A stretch of DNA of 64,000 nucleotides, from contig CATLGV010000013.1 of assembly GCA_949948735.1 (NCBI GenBank), positions 36,617-100,616 of the forward strand, in the 5' to 3' direction. Source of the DNA: an uncultured Lachnospiraceae bacterium (GTDB lineage Bacteria > Bacillota > Clostridia > Lachnospirales > Lachnospiraceae). This document shows, one piece after another, positions 18,148-28,112 of the stretch. The notes beneath the pieces were generated by a model, which made no database searches, was not told the DNA's origin, and saw only the letters and a list, made by a program, of their open reading frames with translations. Within the stretch, counting starts at the first letter, position 1; each line of letters begins with the position of its first letter. A program made the position numbers and the translations under genes.

Positions 18148-19026
18148 ATGGTCAATAAAGTAAACGGAAACAATTATTATACCTATAACAGACAGAAAAA
18201 CATCAATGTGTCCGATACGGGGGAACAGTTCAGTCTGGATTACAGGCAGCGCCCGCTTCAGCCGCAGAACGGACAGCGCAAAAAGGAAACGGATGAGGAG
18301 GACGGCGTCCGTCTGGAGCTCTCCGGGACCTCACAGAGCGCCTCCAAAACCGACAGCCCCGTAAAAGCCGCGCCCCGTTCCGACAAAGCCGCGGGCGCCG
18401 CTCAGGCTGCGGACGTCCGGGGGCAGACTTCCCTGTTTGAATCGCTGCGGGCAGCCGCATCTTCTTTTTTTGCGGCGATTGGGCGCTTTTTTCAAATGCT
18501 GTGGCGCGAGCCGGATACCGCAACGACGGACGTGGATGCCGCCGCGTCTTCATCGGAGCAGGAAGCCTCCGATACGGACACTGTGGAGGCAGAGCAGGCG
18601 GCAGACGACGACACCGGCCTTATCGCAACGGCGGCAGACGACGCCGGCCCTATTCCGACGGCGGCAGACGACGACGGCCCTATTCCGACGGCGGCAGACG
18701 ACGCCAGCCTTATCGCAACGGCGGCAGACGACGCATATACCGCAGCGGACGCGGACAGCCTCATCCCGGCAGCGACAGACGACGCAGCGGACACGCCCGA
18801 CGCATACCTGATGACCAGAGAACGGCTCGAGGAGGAGATTCGGCCGTATCTGCATACCAAGGACATGCAGCAGGTGCTGAAGCTTTTGACGGATAACGGC
18901 AGACGGACGGTTGCCAAAAACTCCTCGCTCCTGACCTACTATGACAAGAAAGGCCGCATCACGCAGCCAACCGCCTCGGATCGGGAACGAATCCTGTACG
19001 GGGATCAAAATGCAAGAAATCTGTGA
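18148..19026 (+). CDS. Unknown protein with tandem 10-residue repeats
   Basis: About 292 residues from the ATG at 18148 (VNKVNGNNYYTYNRQ follows it). The open frame reaches back to 17845, but that part overlaps the gene at 17817 and looks non-coding. Ribosome site is weak (AAAGGA about 15 bp upstream). The N-terminal third is polar; residues about 150-205 are acidic and repetitive, AADD-x-G-x-I-x-T units; the last 80 residues look like a compact helical domain (RERLEEEIRPYLHTKDMQQVLKL, then KNSSLLTYYDKKGRI). No signal peptide or membrane segment. Function unknown; the C-terminal domain is the part to search. Confidence 0.6.
   Translation: MVNKVNGNNYYTYNRQKNINVSDTGEQFSLDYRQRPLQPQNGQRKKETDEEDGVRLELSGTSQSASKTDSPVKAAPRSDKAAGAAQAADVRGQTSLFESLRAAASSFFAAIGRFFQMLWREPDTATTDVDAAASSSEQEASDTDTVEAEQAADDDTGLIATAADDAGPIPTAADDDGPIPTAADDASLIATAADDAYTAADADSLIPAATDDAADTPDAYLMTRERLEEEIRPYLHTKDMQQVLKLLTDNGRRTVAKNSSLLTYYDKKGRITQPTASDRERILYGDQNARNL
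18601..18720 (+). repeat. In-frame tandem repeat, four 30-bp units
   Basis: Four consecutive 30-bp units at 18601, 18631, 18661 and 18691, each beginning GCGGCAGACGACG or a close form, encode AADD(T/A/D/A)G/S-(L/P)I(A/P)T decapeptides. A partial fifth unit begins at 18721. Being a multiple of three, copy-number change would keep the frame. Confidence 0.9.
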
Positions 19027-19033
19027 AAAAGCA

Positions 19034-19060
19034 AACCGGGCGCACGAGCGCCCGGTTTTT
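19034..19060. terminator. Terminator between convergent genes
   Basis: ACCGGGCG and CGCCCGGT around a CACGAG loop, with AAAAA before and TTTTT after, so it can serve both the gene ending at 19026 and the diguanylate cyclase ending at 19059. Confidence 0.85.
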
Positions 19061-20162
19061 ACTGTGAATTATAAGGGGTTACAACACGGTTTTTGCCATT
19101 CTGTTTCCCATAATACAATCTGCTGTCGGCATGCTTGATCGTGTCCTCGACCGCATTTCCCACGCGGTGCCCCGCAACGCCAAGTGTCAGCGAACAGTGC
19201 AGCTCCTTTCCACGACAGCGAAATACATGCTTCTCAACCTCCTGCCGGATATTTTCCGCAGTCTCACAGATATGATCCAGCCTGTCTGTGCTCATAATCA
19301 GGATTTCCTCCCCGCCCCAGCGGCAGACGTATCCGCGATCGCTCACCTTCTCCTTGGCAATATGCGCAATCTCCTTTAAGACCACATCGCCAAAATCATG
19401 TCCGTAGGTGTCATTCACCCGCTTAAAATTATCGATATCGCACATGATCAGCCCGAAATCCTCTTCCGACTTCAGCGCGCGTTCAAGAAAATCCTGCATA
19501 CTCCGACGATTATACAATCCGGTCAGCGGATCCACGCTTGCCATATTGTCCAGCGCAACATTCTGATTGCGCAGCTGGGCCGTTATGCGCTGCATATCCC
19601 ACACGAAAATCACGGTCACCATAAACAGAAAGACAAAATTGCATACGGAATTGAATATATAAATCAGCAGCTCCACAGCCACCGGCAGCTCTATCTGAAA
19701 AATGGCTCCCGCAAACAGGGACAGGCTGCGGCACGCAATAAAAGAAAGCGCCGCAATCAAGCCGAGCGCAGTCGCAATCACATACCGCCGCCTTCCCTCA
19801 AGCAGCGTCGCGCACATATAATACCCAAACGGAATCAGCCCGATAATATACTGCGGAAAACCAAACGTCCAGCCGACGCAAATCGTAGCGACAAACGAAT
19901 GGATAATAATCTCCCAATAGGTCATATAAAAGACCTTCATAATCTCGCTCTCGTACCCGCGCTTGATAATATCAATGCATTTTATGTATACGGCCACACT
20001 CCCGACATTAAAAATGACCATCGGCCAAATGTGCAGTAAGTTGAAAAGCACAAACAACACTACATGCACCATCGTAATGGAATAGATTATCAGCTTATAT
20101 TTAAACCGCTCTGTCGAGACCTGCTGCCGCAGCATCCGCCTGACGTCCTTCATATTCTTCAT
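19059..20162 (-). CDS. Membrane diguanylate cyclase (GGDEF)
   Basis: Makes cyclic di-GMP. The N-terminal half has five or six hydrophobic segments (LIIYSITMVHVVLFVLF; FNSVCNFVFLFMVTVIFVW) and no recognisable sensor domain beyond the membrane part. GGDEF domain from about residue 210: DPLTGLYNRRSMQDF, metal-binding CDIDNFKRVNDTYGH, and active-site RWGGEEI in place of GGDEF, a working variant. The product-inhibition site RxxD is absent at the expected place (SDRG there). 367 residues, alone between terminators. Confidence 0.9.
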   Translation of the reverse strand: MKNMKDVRRMLRQQVSTERFKYKLIIYSITMVHVVLFVLFNLLHIWPMVIFNVGSVAVYIKCIDIIKRGYESEIMKVFYMTYWEIIIHSFVATICVGWTFGFPQYIIGLIPFGYYMCATLLEGRRRYVIATALGLIAALSFIACRSLSLFAGAIFQIELPVAVELLIYIFNSVCNFVFLFMVTVIFVWDMQRITAQLRNQNVALDNMASVDPLTGLYNRRSMQDFLERALKSEEDFGLIMCDIDNFKRVNDTYGHDFGDVVLKEIAHIAKEKVSDRGYVCRWGGEEILIMSTDRLDHICETAENIRQEVEKHVFRCRGKELHCSLTLGVAGHRVGNAVEDTIKHADSRLYYGKQNGKNRVVTPYNSQ

Positions 20163-20285
20163 AGACCGCCTGTTCCCTCATCCGTCATAATAGTATCCGT
20201 TAAAACATACTCATTCGTAAATTATAGCGCATAATGGCGCCAAAGTAAATCCAATTTTTTGAATAAGAACAATTCCGTTTCCGGC

Positions 20286-20337
20286 AAAAAGGAGCCGCTG
20301 CTCCGGCAGACTATAACTCTGCCTTTGCAACAGCTCC
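20286..20337 (-). terminator. Terminator of the aldouronate operon
   Basis: On the minus strand GGAGC...GCTCC with an inner GGCAGA/TCTGCC pairing, followed by TTTTT. It lies about 36 bp after the stop of the solute-binding protein. Confidence 0.75.
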
Positions 20338-20372
20338 CTGAGATTTCTAACCTTTTTGCGCTTTACTTATGC

Positions 20373-22100
20373 TTAAGGAAGCATATCGGTATTGCCAAAT
20401 ACCGCCTCCCATTTTGCGGCACGCTCATCCATAATTGCCTGACCGCCTGAGCTTAAGTAATCTGCCAGCATACTATCCCAAACACTGTCGAAATCAGCTT
20501 CCGATGCAATAACCGCATTGTCGTAAACCTGATCGCGCTTAGCGCTTAAGGTATCGCCGATATTTGCCTCTGCCTCAATGGCGCCTACATTGACATTCTT
20601 AGCGGGAACCGCATTCGTCTGTGCAATCTTGTCTGCCTCTGAAACAATATCCGGATCGATACCGCCATAATTATATGCCTGGGAAAGCTTTGTCAGTTCT
20701 TCTGTAGCCAAGTGCAGTCCGTTACAGGTAATTGTATAGTCGATATTCATACCGGAGTTCATAATCGGGTCACCGGTTGCCGCAACCGTCTGGATTGCGC
20801 CGCTCTCTAATACATTGTGCGTTACGCCTTCATCACCAATCTGCAGATACTGAATGTGCTCCGGATCGCTGATCCAGTCAAGATACAGCATACAAGCCAG
20901 CGGCTCATCATTGGTGATCGGGAAAAAGATCTTGCGGTCTCCCGCAGTGCTGGATACATACTTTGTATGTGTTCCCTTGGAATCCTCAAAAGGATCGATT
21001 GCGATGTAGCATGCGTCTTCGCCTACGTTTCTCTGCAGGTTTACATTGATGCTGTCATCACCGTTACGGAACGGATAATCCCAGTTATGCGTGAAAGCGC
21101 CTACATAACCAGCCTTCATCATGTCGTCTTCCGTTGTGTCGCCGCTTCCGTACAGTGCAAAGTTATCCCACAGAAGGCCCTGGTTATACCATTTGTTCAA
21201 AAGCCTTATCGCTTCTTTTGTGCCGTTCTGGGTGAGCTTTCTGTCATCGTATCCGTTGATGTAGAATTCTTTATCGGTAATGTCCGGATCGATAAAGGAC
21301 TCGATCAGCGTAGCTGCCCTCCAACCCACGTCGTAGCTTACCGAATAAGGAATCATCTTATCCGCATCTGCGCCGAGAAGCTTTTCTTTGTTTTCCTCAA
21401 ACGCAATCAGCATTTTCTCAAACTCATCTTTTGTGGTAGGCACGCTCAGTCCCAAAGCGTCAAGCCAGTCCTTACGAACAAAGGTGTTAATACGGTTATT
21501 CACCGCCAGCTTACCTTCAATCGCCCAGATTGTGCCGTTTACAGGATCCTTGTCCCAATAAATATTGGTTTCGCCAAGCCAGTTCCACAGGTTCGGCAGC
21601 TCATCCTTGTAATCTTCCACATAACTGCTCAGATCAAGGACACCCCCCATATCCGCATATGTCAGAATGGTAGGATAGCTGTACGTTACACAGATGTCAG
21701 GAGCCGTTCCCGCAGCAAGCAGATTGTTGACCTCCTCAACCTCTGTCCAACGGGGAACCTTTACAAATTCCACCTCGACATTATGATCCTCGAGCATTCC
21801 CTTTTTGATGTACTCCGCATACATATTGCTCGTCGGATCCGTGCCGCCATCGTTTCCACGGTCATAAACCTCAACCGTAATATGTCTCGTTTCCGCAAAC
21901 TTGCCGTCTACGAGCTCGCCGGCTGCAGCCGCTTCCGTACCTGCCTCCGTGCTTCCTGTCTCCTGCTTCTGCTGCGTATTTCCCGCAGAAGAATCGCCGG
22001 AAGAGCTGCCGGAAGAAGAGGGCTCTGAGCTGCTGCCGCCACATGCTGTCAGCGCAATCATAACGCCTGCGAGCAGAATGGAAATTAGTTTTTTCTTCAT
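20373..22100 (-). CDS. Aldouronate-type ABC transporter solute-binding lipoprotein (LplA-like)
   Basis: Lipid-anchored sugar-binding protein of the large cluster D/LplA type. Signal peptide with lipobox ending ALTAC (Cys20), then a Ser/Gly/Gln-rich linker to about residue 60. 575 residues is typical for LplA-like proteins that bind long or acidic oligosaccharides. It is the last gene after two permeases and an alpha-glucuronidase, in line with the lplA-lplB-ytcP-aguA systems that import glucuronoxylan fragments in Paenibacillus. GGGAGG upstream of ATG 22100. No ATPase gene is present, so it likely shares an MsmX-type ATPase encoded elsewhere. Confidence 0.88.
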   Translation of the reverse strand: MKKKLISILLAGVMIALTACGGSSSEPSSSGSSSGDSSAGNTQQKQETGSTEAGTEAAAAGELVDGKFAETRHITVEVYDRGNDGGTDPTSNMYAEYIKKGMLEDHNVEVEFVKVPRWTEVEEVNNLLAAGTAPDICVTYSYPTILTYADMGGVLDLSSYVEDYKDELPNLWNWLGETNIYWDKDPVNGTIWAIEGKLAVNNRINTFVRKDWLDALGLSVPTTKDEFEKMLIAFEENKEKLLGADADKMIPYSVSYDVGWRAATLIESFIDPDITDKEFYINGYDDRKLTQNGTKEAIRLLNKWYNQGLLWDNFALYGSGDTTEDDMMKAGYVGAFTHNWDYPFRNGDDSINVNLQRNVGEDACYIAIDPFEDSKGTHTKYVSSTAGDRKIFFPITNDEPLACMLYLDWISDPEHIQYLQIGDEGVTHNVLESGAIQTVAATGDPIMNSGMNIDYTITCNGLHLATEELTKLSQAYNYGGIDPDIVSEADKIAQTNAVPAKNVNVGAIEAEANIGDTLSAKRDQVYDNAVIASEADFDSVWDSMLADYLSSGGQAIMDERAAKWEAVFGNTDMLP

Positions 22101-22161
22101 TTTTTTACCTCCCTGTTAATAATATGTATTTGAATGAACGGATTCTGATAAAAAGACCCGC

Positions 22162-23034
22162 TTATTCCTTTACAGCTCCCATGGTCACGCCATGGATAAA
22201 ATATTTCTGCAGCCATGGATATACGCACAGAATCGGCACCGTTGAAAACATAACAATCGCCGCTTTTAAGGACGCTGTAAGTCCCGGCGTGGAGAAGCCC
22301 TCCTGTGTCGCAACCTCTACGGAGTTAATATTGTTGATAATGTTATACAGCAACAGCTGTAACGGGTAAAACTCCGTTTTCTTCATGTACAGCAGCGCAT
22401 CCGAATAACCGTTCCAGCGCCCTACCGCATAGAACAATGCCAGGGTCGCCATAACCGGCTTGGACAGCGGCACATAAATCTTCCACATAATCTGAATAAA
22501 GCTGGCTCCGTCTATTTCGGCCGATTCCCTCAGGCTTTCCGGGATGCCGTAGAAAAAGCTTCTCATAATAATCATGTTATAAACGCTCAGACAGCTGGGA
22601 ACGATGAGCACCAGCGGATTGTCCAAAAAGCCCAGCTTCTGCATCAGCAGGTAGTTCGGGATGGTACCGGCATTAAAAAACATGGTAATCGTGATAATAA
22701 TGTTGATCACGTTGCGGCCCTTGAGCTTCTCAAAAATAAGCGGATAAGCGCAAAGGATTGTCATGGTTAAGGACACCAGTGTACAAACCACCGTCAGAAA
22801 CACCGTCCAAAAGAACGCACGGATATACTTGGGATCACTCAGTACGGTTTTATACGCATCTATGTTAAATCCCTTAGGCCAGAGCCAAACCGCATTTTTT
22901 ACCAGATAATCGGTCGAGCTTAAGGATTTGGCAAGCAGGTTCAGCATTGGCACCACACAGATAATACTGATTACTACACAGATAATCACAAAAATCCAAT
23001 CGCCGGCCTTGGCGGACGCTGACTTTACTTTCAT
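22162..23034 (-). CDS. ABC sugar permease, LplC/YtcP type
   Basis: Second membrane subunit of the aldouronate transporter. 290 residues, six hydrophobic segments, and the EAA loop that docks the ATPase (ESLRESAEIDGASFIQIMWKI, about residues 180-200). Starts at ATG 23034, overlapping the end of the partner permease, after AAAGGGGG. Ends in a typical C-terminal YFIHGVTMGAVKE. Confidence 0.93.
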   Translation of the reverse strand: MKVKSASAKAGDWIFVIICVVISIICVVPMLNLLAKSLSSTDYLVKNAVWLWPKGFNIDAYKTVLSDPKYIRAFFWTVFLTVVCTLVSLTMTILCAYPLIFEKLKGRNVINIIITITMFFNAGTIPNYLLMQKLGFLDNPLVLIVPSCLSVYNMIIMRSFFYGIPESLRESAEIDGASFIQIMWKIYVPLSKPVMATLALFYAVGRWNGYSDALLYMKKTEFYPLQLLLYNIINNINSVEVATQEGFSTPGLTASLKAAIVMFSTVPILCVYPWLQKYFIHGVTMGAVKE

Positions 23035-23987
23035 TACCAGATCCCCCTTTCTCCAAGCCTTCTGGACAGCCAGTTTGCTCCCAGCAGGAAGATGACGCCC
23101 ACTACCGACTGGAACAGGCCAACCGCAGTCGTCAATGAGAATTGCAGTCCCTTAATACCCGTCCGGTATACATAGGTTGAAATTACATCCGCCACATTCA
23201 TAACCAGATTGTTCTGGAATGCAAACGGACGGTCAAAGTTGCTTCCCAAAATGTTGCCCAGATTCATAATCAGCAGGACCACGATTGTAGGCTTAATCCC
23301 CGGAAGCGTAATATGCCACATCTTGCGGAAGCGCCCCGCGCCATCCACGGAGGCCGCCTCGTAAAGCTCCGAATTGATGCTGGCAATCGCCGCCAGATAT
23401 ACGATAGAGCCCCAGCCGAAATTCTGCCAGACGCCCATACCGATATAAGTCCCTATCCAGTGCGCCGCATCGTTCAAAAAAGGAATGGATTTGCCGCCCA
23501 TACGTTCAATGGCCATATTTACCAGACCCTCGCCGGGGGCAAAAAGCTGCAAAGCCAGACTGGCAATAATAACCCATGAAAGAAAGTGGGGCATATACGC
23601 AACCGTCTGCACAACCTTCTTAAAGCGCTTAAAGCACAATTCGTTCAAAATCAGCGCAAAAATAATCGGCGCCGGGAAGCCCACTACCAGATCCAGCAGG
23701 TTCAACCCGATTGTATTGCGCAGCGCGCGGCGGAAATCATTGTTTCCAAACGCCTTGATAAAATATTCAAATCCGTAGTTTTTAGCCCACGGCATTTCCC
23801 ATACGCTCTGCACAATGCTGTACTTTTTAAATGCGATTTGGATATATACCATCGGTATATACTTGAAGATCAACAGGTACAGCATGGGCAGCGCAAGCAG
23901 GAAATAGAGCTGCCAGTATCTTTTCAGATACGAGCGGGTACTTGTTTTCTTTCCAACGGCCGGTTTACTTGTTTTCGCCTTAGCCAT
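23034..23987 (-). CDS. ABC sugar permease, LplB type
   Basis: First membrane subunit of the aldouronate transporter. I choose ATG 23987 (MAKAKTSKPAVG), which follows GGGAGGTG; the ATG at 24005 overlaps that site. About 317 residues, with six membrane spans, an EAA loop (LYEAASVDGAGRFRKMWHI, about residues 220-240) and a basic cytoplasmic N-terminus. It follows the alpha-glucuronidase gene by about 60 bp. Confidence 0.93.
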   Translation of the reverse strand: MAKAKTSKPAVGKKTSTRSYLKRYWQLYFLLALPMLYLLIFKYIPMVYIQIAFKKYSIVQSVWEMPWAKNYGFEYFIKAFGNNDFRRALRNTIGLNLLDLVVGFPAPIIFALILNELCFKRFKKVVQTVAYMPHFLSWVIIASLALQLFAPGEGLVNMAIERMGGKSIPFLNDAAHWIGTYIGMGVWQNFGWGSIVYLAAIASINSELYEAASVDGAGRFRKMWHITLPGIKPTIVVLLIMNLGNILGSNFDRPFAFQNNLVMNVADVISTYVYRTGIKGLQFSLTTAVGLFQSVVGVIFLLGANWLSRRLGERGIW

Positions 23988-24049
23988 TACTACAACACCT
24001 CCCATAATTTTTCTGTCTTTTTTGTTCCTTCGTGTGCGGAGATCCTCCG

Positions 24050-26038
24050 CTAATAAATCTTCCTGCCCTTTTCATCGGCAATACCGCTCTTGCGGTAAAA
24101 ATATGTATTAATCTGGTCTCTCCATTCCCTTGCGTGCTCCTTCTGATGACGGAACCGCTCCAGCATCCTCCGGTAGGCCTTCTCCGGAAGCCTTCCTTCC
24201 AGGCCCTCAAAGCGCTCCACCATCTCGTCTACCAGCTCCACCCCCTCAAAATGGGTGTCGTAAATATGCTGAATGACCGTCTTACCGCTTTTGAGCCTGT
24301 GCGTATACGGCACATGATGGAAGAATAATAAAAGCTCGTCGGGACAGCTTTCCAGATTATCATACATAGAAGCGTTCGGTTCTCTGTAAAGTCCTGCATA
24401 CCCCGTTCCGTTACGGCTTCTGTCAACGCCGATTCCCATATGGTCGGCGCGGTGATAGGTTCCCCACCGGTCATACTCATAACCGTCCACGTTCGGGCCG
24501 TAATGATAGTTCGGATTGACCATCCAGCCAATGCCAAGGGGCGCGTTATACATTTCGTACGCCTTCCATGAGTTCATCAATATAAACAGCAGAACCTCCA
24601 AAACCTCCTTATCCCCGCCGAAGGTTCTGATAATCCACTCCCGGGCCAGCTCCTCTGCCGATGCGGAAGGCTCAAAGGCCAGCCGTCCAAATCCGTAAAG
24701 ATTGGCCGCCGCCAGATCATGCCCGGTCCAGTTTTCGTCATTCCCGGTATTGGCCACCGCCGCCATGCCGCATTTCGTCTGCCGGAATGTCCTGCCCGAT
24801 ACAATCTCCTCCACGGTATCGTCAGCTCCGGCCGCATAGGTGCAAAACGCCAAAACCTCTTTAAACATGGGAATAAGATAGCAGACATGCCGCTGCTGCC
24901 CCGTATATTCCTGCGCAATCTGTACCTCCAGTATCTGATTGGAAGCCTTAAGCCCCCCAAACAGAGGATGTACCGGCTCTCTGACCTGAAAATCCATTGG
25001 TCCGTTCTTGATTTGCAGAATAACGTTGTCATGGAACAATCCGTCAAGCCCTGTAAAATTGTCGTAACCGGACCGCGCGCGGTCCGTCTGATAATCTCTC
25101 CAGTCCTGCATGCAGTTGTATACAAAGCAGCGCCAGATAATCAGCCCCCCGTAAGGCTTTACCGCCTCCGCTATCATATTCGCGCCGTCTGCATGCGTCC
25201 TTCCATATGTAAAAGGCCCGGGACGCCCTTCCGAGTCCGCCTTAATCAAAAAGCCGCCCAGATTGGGCACCTGTTCAAAAACAAGCTTCATCCGCCGCTT
25301 CCACCATTCCCGTACCTCTTCAGACAAGGGATCCGCGCTGGTTAATTCGCCAAGCTCTATGGGCGCGGCATAATTCAGAGAGAGAAACAGCCGGATGCCA
25401 TAATCCCCAAAAACCGCTGAAAGCTGCCGGAGCTTTTCAAAGTACCGGTCTGTGATCAGCCAGGTGGCGGCGTCCTTCACGTTTACATTGTTAATCACCG
25501 CGCCGTTTATCCCCACCGAGGCCAGCAGCCTTGCATAGGTAACGGTCCTCTCGTCCACAAGAATCTCATTGTGGTCAAAGAAAAAAGATTCTCCCGAATA
25601 CCCCCGCTCAATACTGCCGTCCATATTATCCCAGTGATTCAGCATTCGAAGCGGCATCACCGGATCCTTACAGATATCCATTCCGTCAAAAGCGCTCCCC
25701 AGCTGAAGCTGCTTAATCAGCTCAAAGGCGCCGTACAAAAGCCCCGCCTCGTCAGATGCTTCTATCCGCAGGTTCCCCTTCTCCTCATAAAGATGATACC
25801 CGCCTTCCCTCCGTCCATCCGCCAGCTTCAGCAGAATGCACCCGGTTTCTTCCGTTTCCGGCAGCCTGGAGCAAAGAATCAGCTCTTCGCCGGTTATTTG
25901 AGAGAACGCTGTCCGAAGCTCCGCTGCCGCATGCTCTGTAATTCGTCCCCTCTGCTCCGTGCAAATTGTGTGGACGCCCGCCCACTGCGCGGAAACCTCT
26001 CTTTTCGCATAGACAAGCCACGCCTGTTCAAATCCCAT
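24050..26038 (-). CDS. aguA: Alpha-glucuronidase, GH67
   Basis: Removes 4-O-methyl-glucuronic acid from the non-reducing end of xylo-oligosaccharides. 662 residues, no signal peptide, so the enzyme works on imported aldouronates. Catalytic residues of family GH67 can be placed: acid Glu in [12 protein letters not shown] and the Asp/Glu pair in [11 protein letters not shown] and [11 protein letters not shown]67 segments [16 protein letters not shown] and [22 protein letters not shown] are also present. First gene of a likely four-gene operon with the two permeases and the binding protein; AAAGGAGCGGCAGT precedes ATG 26038. Confidence 0.94.
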   Translation of the reverse strand: MGFEQAWLVYAKREVSAQWAGVHTICTEQRGRITEHAAAELRTAFSQITGEELILCSRLPETEETGCILLKLADGRREGGYHLYEEKGNLRIEASDEAGLLYGAFELIKQLQLGSAFDGMDICKDPVMPLRMLNHWDNMDGSIERGYSGESFFFDHNEILVDERTVTYARLLASVGINGAVINNVNVKDAATWLITDRYFEKLRQLSAVFGDYGIRLFLSLNYAAPIELGELTSADPLSEEVREWWKRRMKLVFEQVPNLGGFLIKADSEGRPGPFTYGRTHADGANMIAEAVKPYGGLIIWRCFVYNCMQDWRDYQTDRARSGYDNFTGLDGLFHDNVILQIKNGPMDFQVREPVHPLFGGLKASNQILEVQIAQEYTGQQRHVCYLIPMFKEVLAFCTYAAGADDTVEEIVSGRTFRQTKCGMAAVANTGNDENWTGHDLAAANLYGFGRLAFEPSASAEELAREWIIRTFGGDKEVLEVLLFILMNSWKAYEMYNAPLGIGWMVNPNYHYGPNVDGYEYDRWGTYHRADHMGIGVDRSRNGTGYAGLYREPNASMYDNLESCPDELLLFFHHVPYTHRLKSGKTVIQHIYDTHFEGVELVDEMVERFEGLEGRLPEKAYRRMLERFRHQKEHAREWRDQINTYFYRKSGIADEKGRKIY

Positions 26039-26154
26039 ACTGCCGCTCCTTTGCCGGTTAAAAAACGCACATTGCCATATGTAAGTATATAAGACAACCC
26101 GTCATTCCCTTTTGTCTCATTTATTACAAATTTTTATATCATTTTTCTGTCAAA

Positions 26155-26167
26155 CGACATTTTGTCG
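26155..26167. promoter_or_regulatory. Candidate operator upstream of aguA
   Basis: CGACATTTTGTCG, a perfect 5-bp inverted repeat with 3-bp spacer, lies about 117 bp before the aguA start and next to a TTGACA on the minus strand (26149-26154). Could be a binding site for the regulator of the aldouronate operon. No regulator gene is nearby. Confidence 0.35.
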
Positions 26168-26374
26168 GCAATTTGTACATATTTTCATTCATTATAGCTA
26201 AAGTATATTTCAATATGCACTGTCTTACTCCTCATATCTTGTTCTCCACCTATCAAATATTGCTAATTTTGCTTCTGTTTTTTATCCTTTTTGCCTGTCG
26301 GTTCTTATTTTTACAATATTTCATACAACGCAGGCGCTTCCAAACTTCTTAATGCATCCGCCCGGATTTTATGA
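26168..26374. other. Intergenic region between divergent aguA and the GH13 gene
   Basis: AT-rich, no gene seen. For the plus-strand gene a TATACT (26375-26380) lies 34 bp before the start codon, but no good -35 is found at the proper distance. For aguA the -35-like TTGACA noted above has no convincing -10 at 17 bp. Confidence 0.4.
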
Positions 26375-26413
26375 TATACTGTACACGGAAAATCGAAATG
26401 GGAGGTACAAAGC

Positions 26414-28093
26414 ATGGCTTGGTACGACGAAGCAGTATTTTATCATATTTATCCTTTAGGACTTACCGGCGCGCCGACGCAGAACGACTACGGCCTGCCC
26501 GAGCACCGGTTAAACACGCTGATACCCTGGATTGACCACATCCGGGAAATCGGCTGCAACGCGCTCTATATCGGACCGCTTTTCGAATCTGTCGGACACG
26601 GCTACGAGACGACGGATTACAAAAAGCTCGACAGCCGCCTGGGCGACAACAAGGATCTGACGGATTTTGTTGCCGAATGCCACAGGCAGGGCATCCGGGT
26701 AATCCTCGACGGCGTCTTTAACCACACGGGGCGTGACTTCTTCGCCTTTAAGGACATTCGGGAAAAGCGCGAGAGCTCGCAGTACCGCGACTGGTACTGC
26801 AATGTGAATTTCTACGGCAACAACGAATACAACGACGGCTTTTCCTATGACAACTGGGGCGGCTACAACCTTCTGGTGAAGCTCAATCAGCGCAATCCCG
26901 CCGTAAAAGATTATATCTGCGACGTGATTCGGTTTTGGGTAAGCGAATTTGATATTGACGGCATCCGGCTGGACGCCGCGGATGTGCTGGACTTTGACTT
27001 TATGAAGGCGCTGCGCCATACGGCGAATGAGGTCAAGCCGGACTTCTGGCTGATGGGCGAGGTTATCCACGGCGATTATTCGCGCTGGGTCAACGAAGGC
27101 ACGCTGCACTCCGTGACCAACTACAACCTGCACAAGGCGCTTTATTCCGGCTGCAACGACCACAACTTTTTTGAAATCGCGCACACGGTAAAACGCCTCT
27201 ACGATATGGGCGGCAGCCGCCCGGACGGCTTAAAGCTCTACAACTTCGCGGACAATCACGACGTGGAGCGCATTTATACAAAGCTGAACAACAAGGCGCA
27301 TTTTGCGCCGGTTCATATTCTGATGTATACGCTGCCCGGCATCCCCTCCATCTATTACGGATCCGAATTCGGGATTGAAGGGAAGAAGGAGAAATTTTCC
27401 GACGCTTCTCTCCGGCCGGCCTTAAAGCTTGAGGATTTCGGGGACGCTGTCAAAAACAATCCCTGCACGCGCCTGATTGCGGCGCTTGGCCGCACCAGAC
27501 AGCAGGCAAAGGCGCTCTCCTACGGCGACTACAGGGAGCTGCAGCTCACCAACCGCCAGTACGCGTTTTCAAGGACCTGCAACGGTGAAACCGTCATTGT
27601 CACAGTCAACAACGATGACAGCGATTATGTGATGACCGTTGCCGCCGGGAATTGTGCCGCTTACATCGGCGCACTGTCCGGTCAGAAGGTTTCCGTCGAC
27701 AACGGGCATATCTGCGTCAACGTAAAGGCAAATGCCGGCGAGATCTGGCTGCCGCTTGAGGATACGGCGCAGGCGCCTGTGACGGAGACTATTTACGAAC
27801 AGCAGGCAGAAGAAAGCAGGACGGCCGAAGCCGTTTCAGACGATTCTGCAAAACAGGTCTGCGCGCCCGAAGAAGCGGTTCCCAGGGCGTCCGCCACTCA
27901 AACGCCAGACAGCGAAACTGCCGCGGAGGATCCCGCCATTCGGGAAGCCTTTGAAAAGGGCCGGATTGCCGGTCTGCAGGAGGCTGTCATCGCCCGCATG
28001 GAGAAGAACGGCCCCGTCACCGACCGGATGCGGCAGGACGTATACGACAATGTATACCATGACGGACTGATCAACTGGGTGAAGAGCTTTTAA
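26414..28093 (+). CDS. Cytoplasmic GH13 alpha-amylase family enzyme with C-terminal extension
   Basis: Probably acts on maltodextrins or related alpha-glucans inside the cell. 559 residues, no signal peptide. GH13 catalytic triad: Asp in DGIRLDAADVLDF (about residue 190), Glu in LMGEVIHG, Asp in FADNHDVER. VFNHTGRDFF is the conserved region I. The barrel and its C-terminal beta domain end near residue 455. The last 100 residues are an acidic, Ala/Glu-rich linker followed by a short helical module (AFEKGRIAGLQEAVIARM, then LINWVKSF), an unusual addition. GGGAGGTACAAAGC precedes ATG 26414. Substrate specificity not decided. Confidence 0.88.
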   Translation: MAWYDEAVFYHIYPLGLTGAPTQNDYGLPEHRLNTLIPWIDHIREIGCNALYIGPLFESVGHGYETTDYKKLDSRLGDNKDLTDFVAECHRQGIRVILDGVFNHTGRDFFAFKDIREKRESSQYRDWYCNVNFYGNNEYNDGFSYDNWGGYNLLVKLNQRNPAVKDYICDVIRFWVSEFDIDGIRLDAADVLDFDFMKALRHTANEVKPDFWLMGEVIHGDYSRWVNEGTLHSVTNYNLHKALYSGCNDHNFFEIAHTVKRLYDMGGSRPDGLKLYNFADNHDVERIYTKLNNKAHFAPVHILMYTLPGIPSIYYGSEFGIEGKKEKFSDASLRPALKLEDFGDAVKNNPCTRLIAALGRTRQQAKALSYGDYRELQLTNRQYAFSRTCNGETVIVTVNNDDSDYVMTVAAGNCAAYIGALSGQKVSVDNGHICVNVKANAGEIWLPLEDTAQAPVTETIYEQQAEESRTAEAVSDDSAKQVCAPEEAVPRASATQTPDSETAAEDPAIREAFEKGRIAGLQEAVIARMEKNGPVTDRMRQDVYDNVYHDGLINWVKSF

Positions 28094-28112
28094 TCCCCGA
28101 GAGAGATACACA

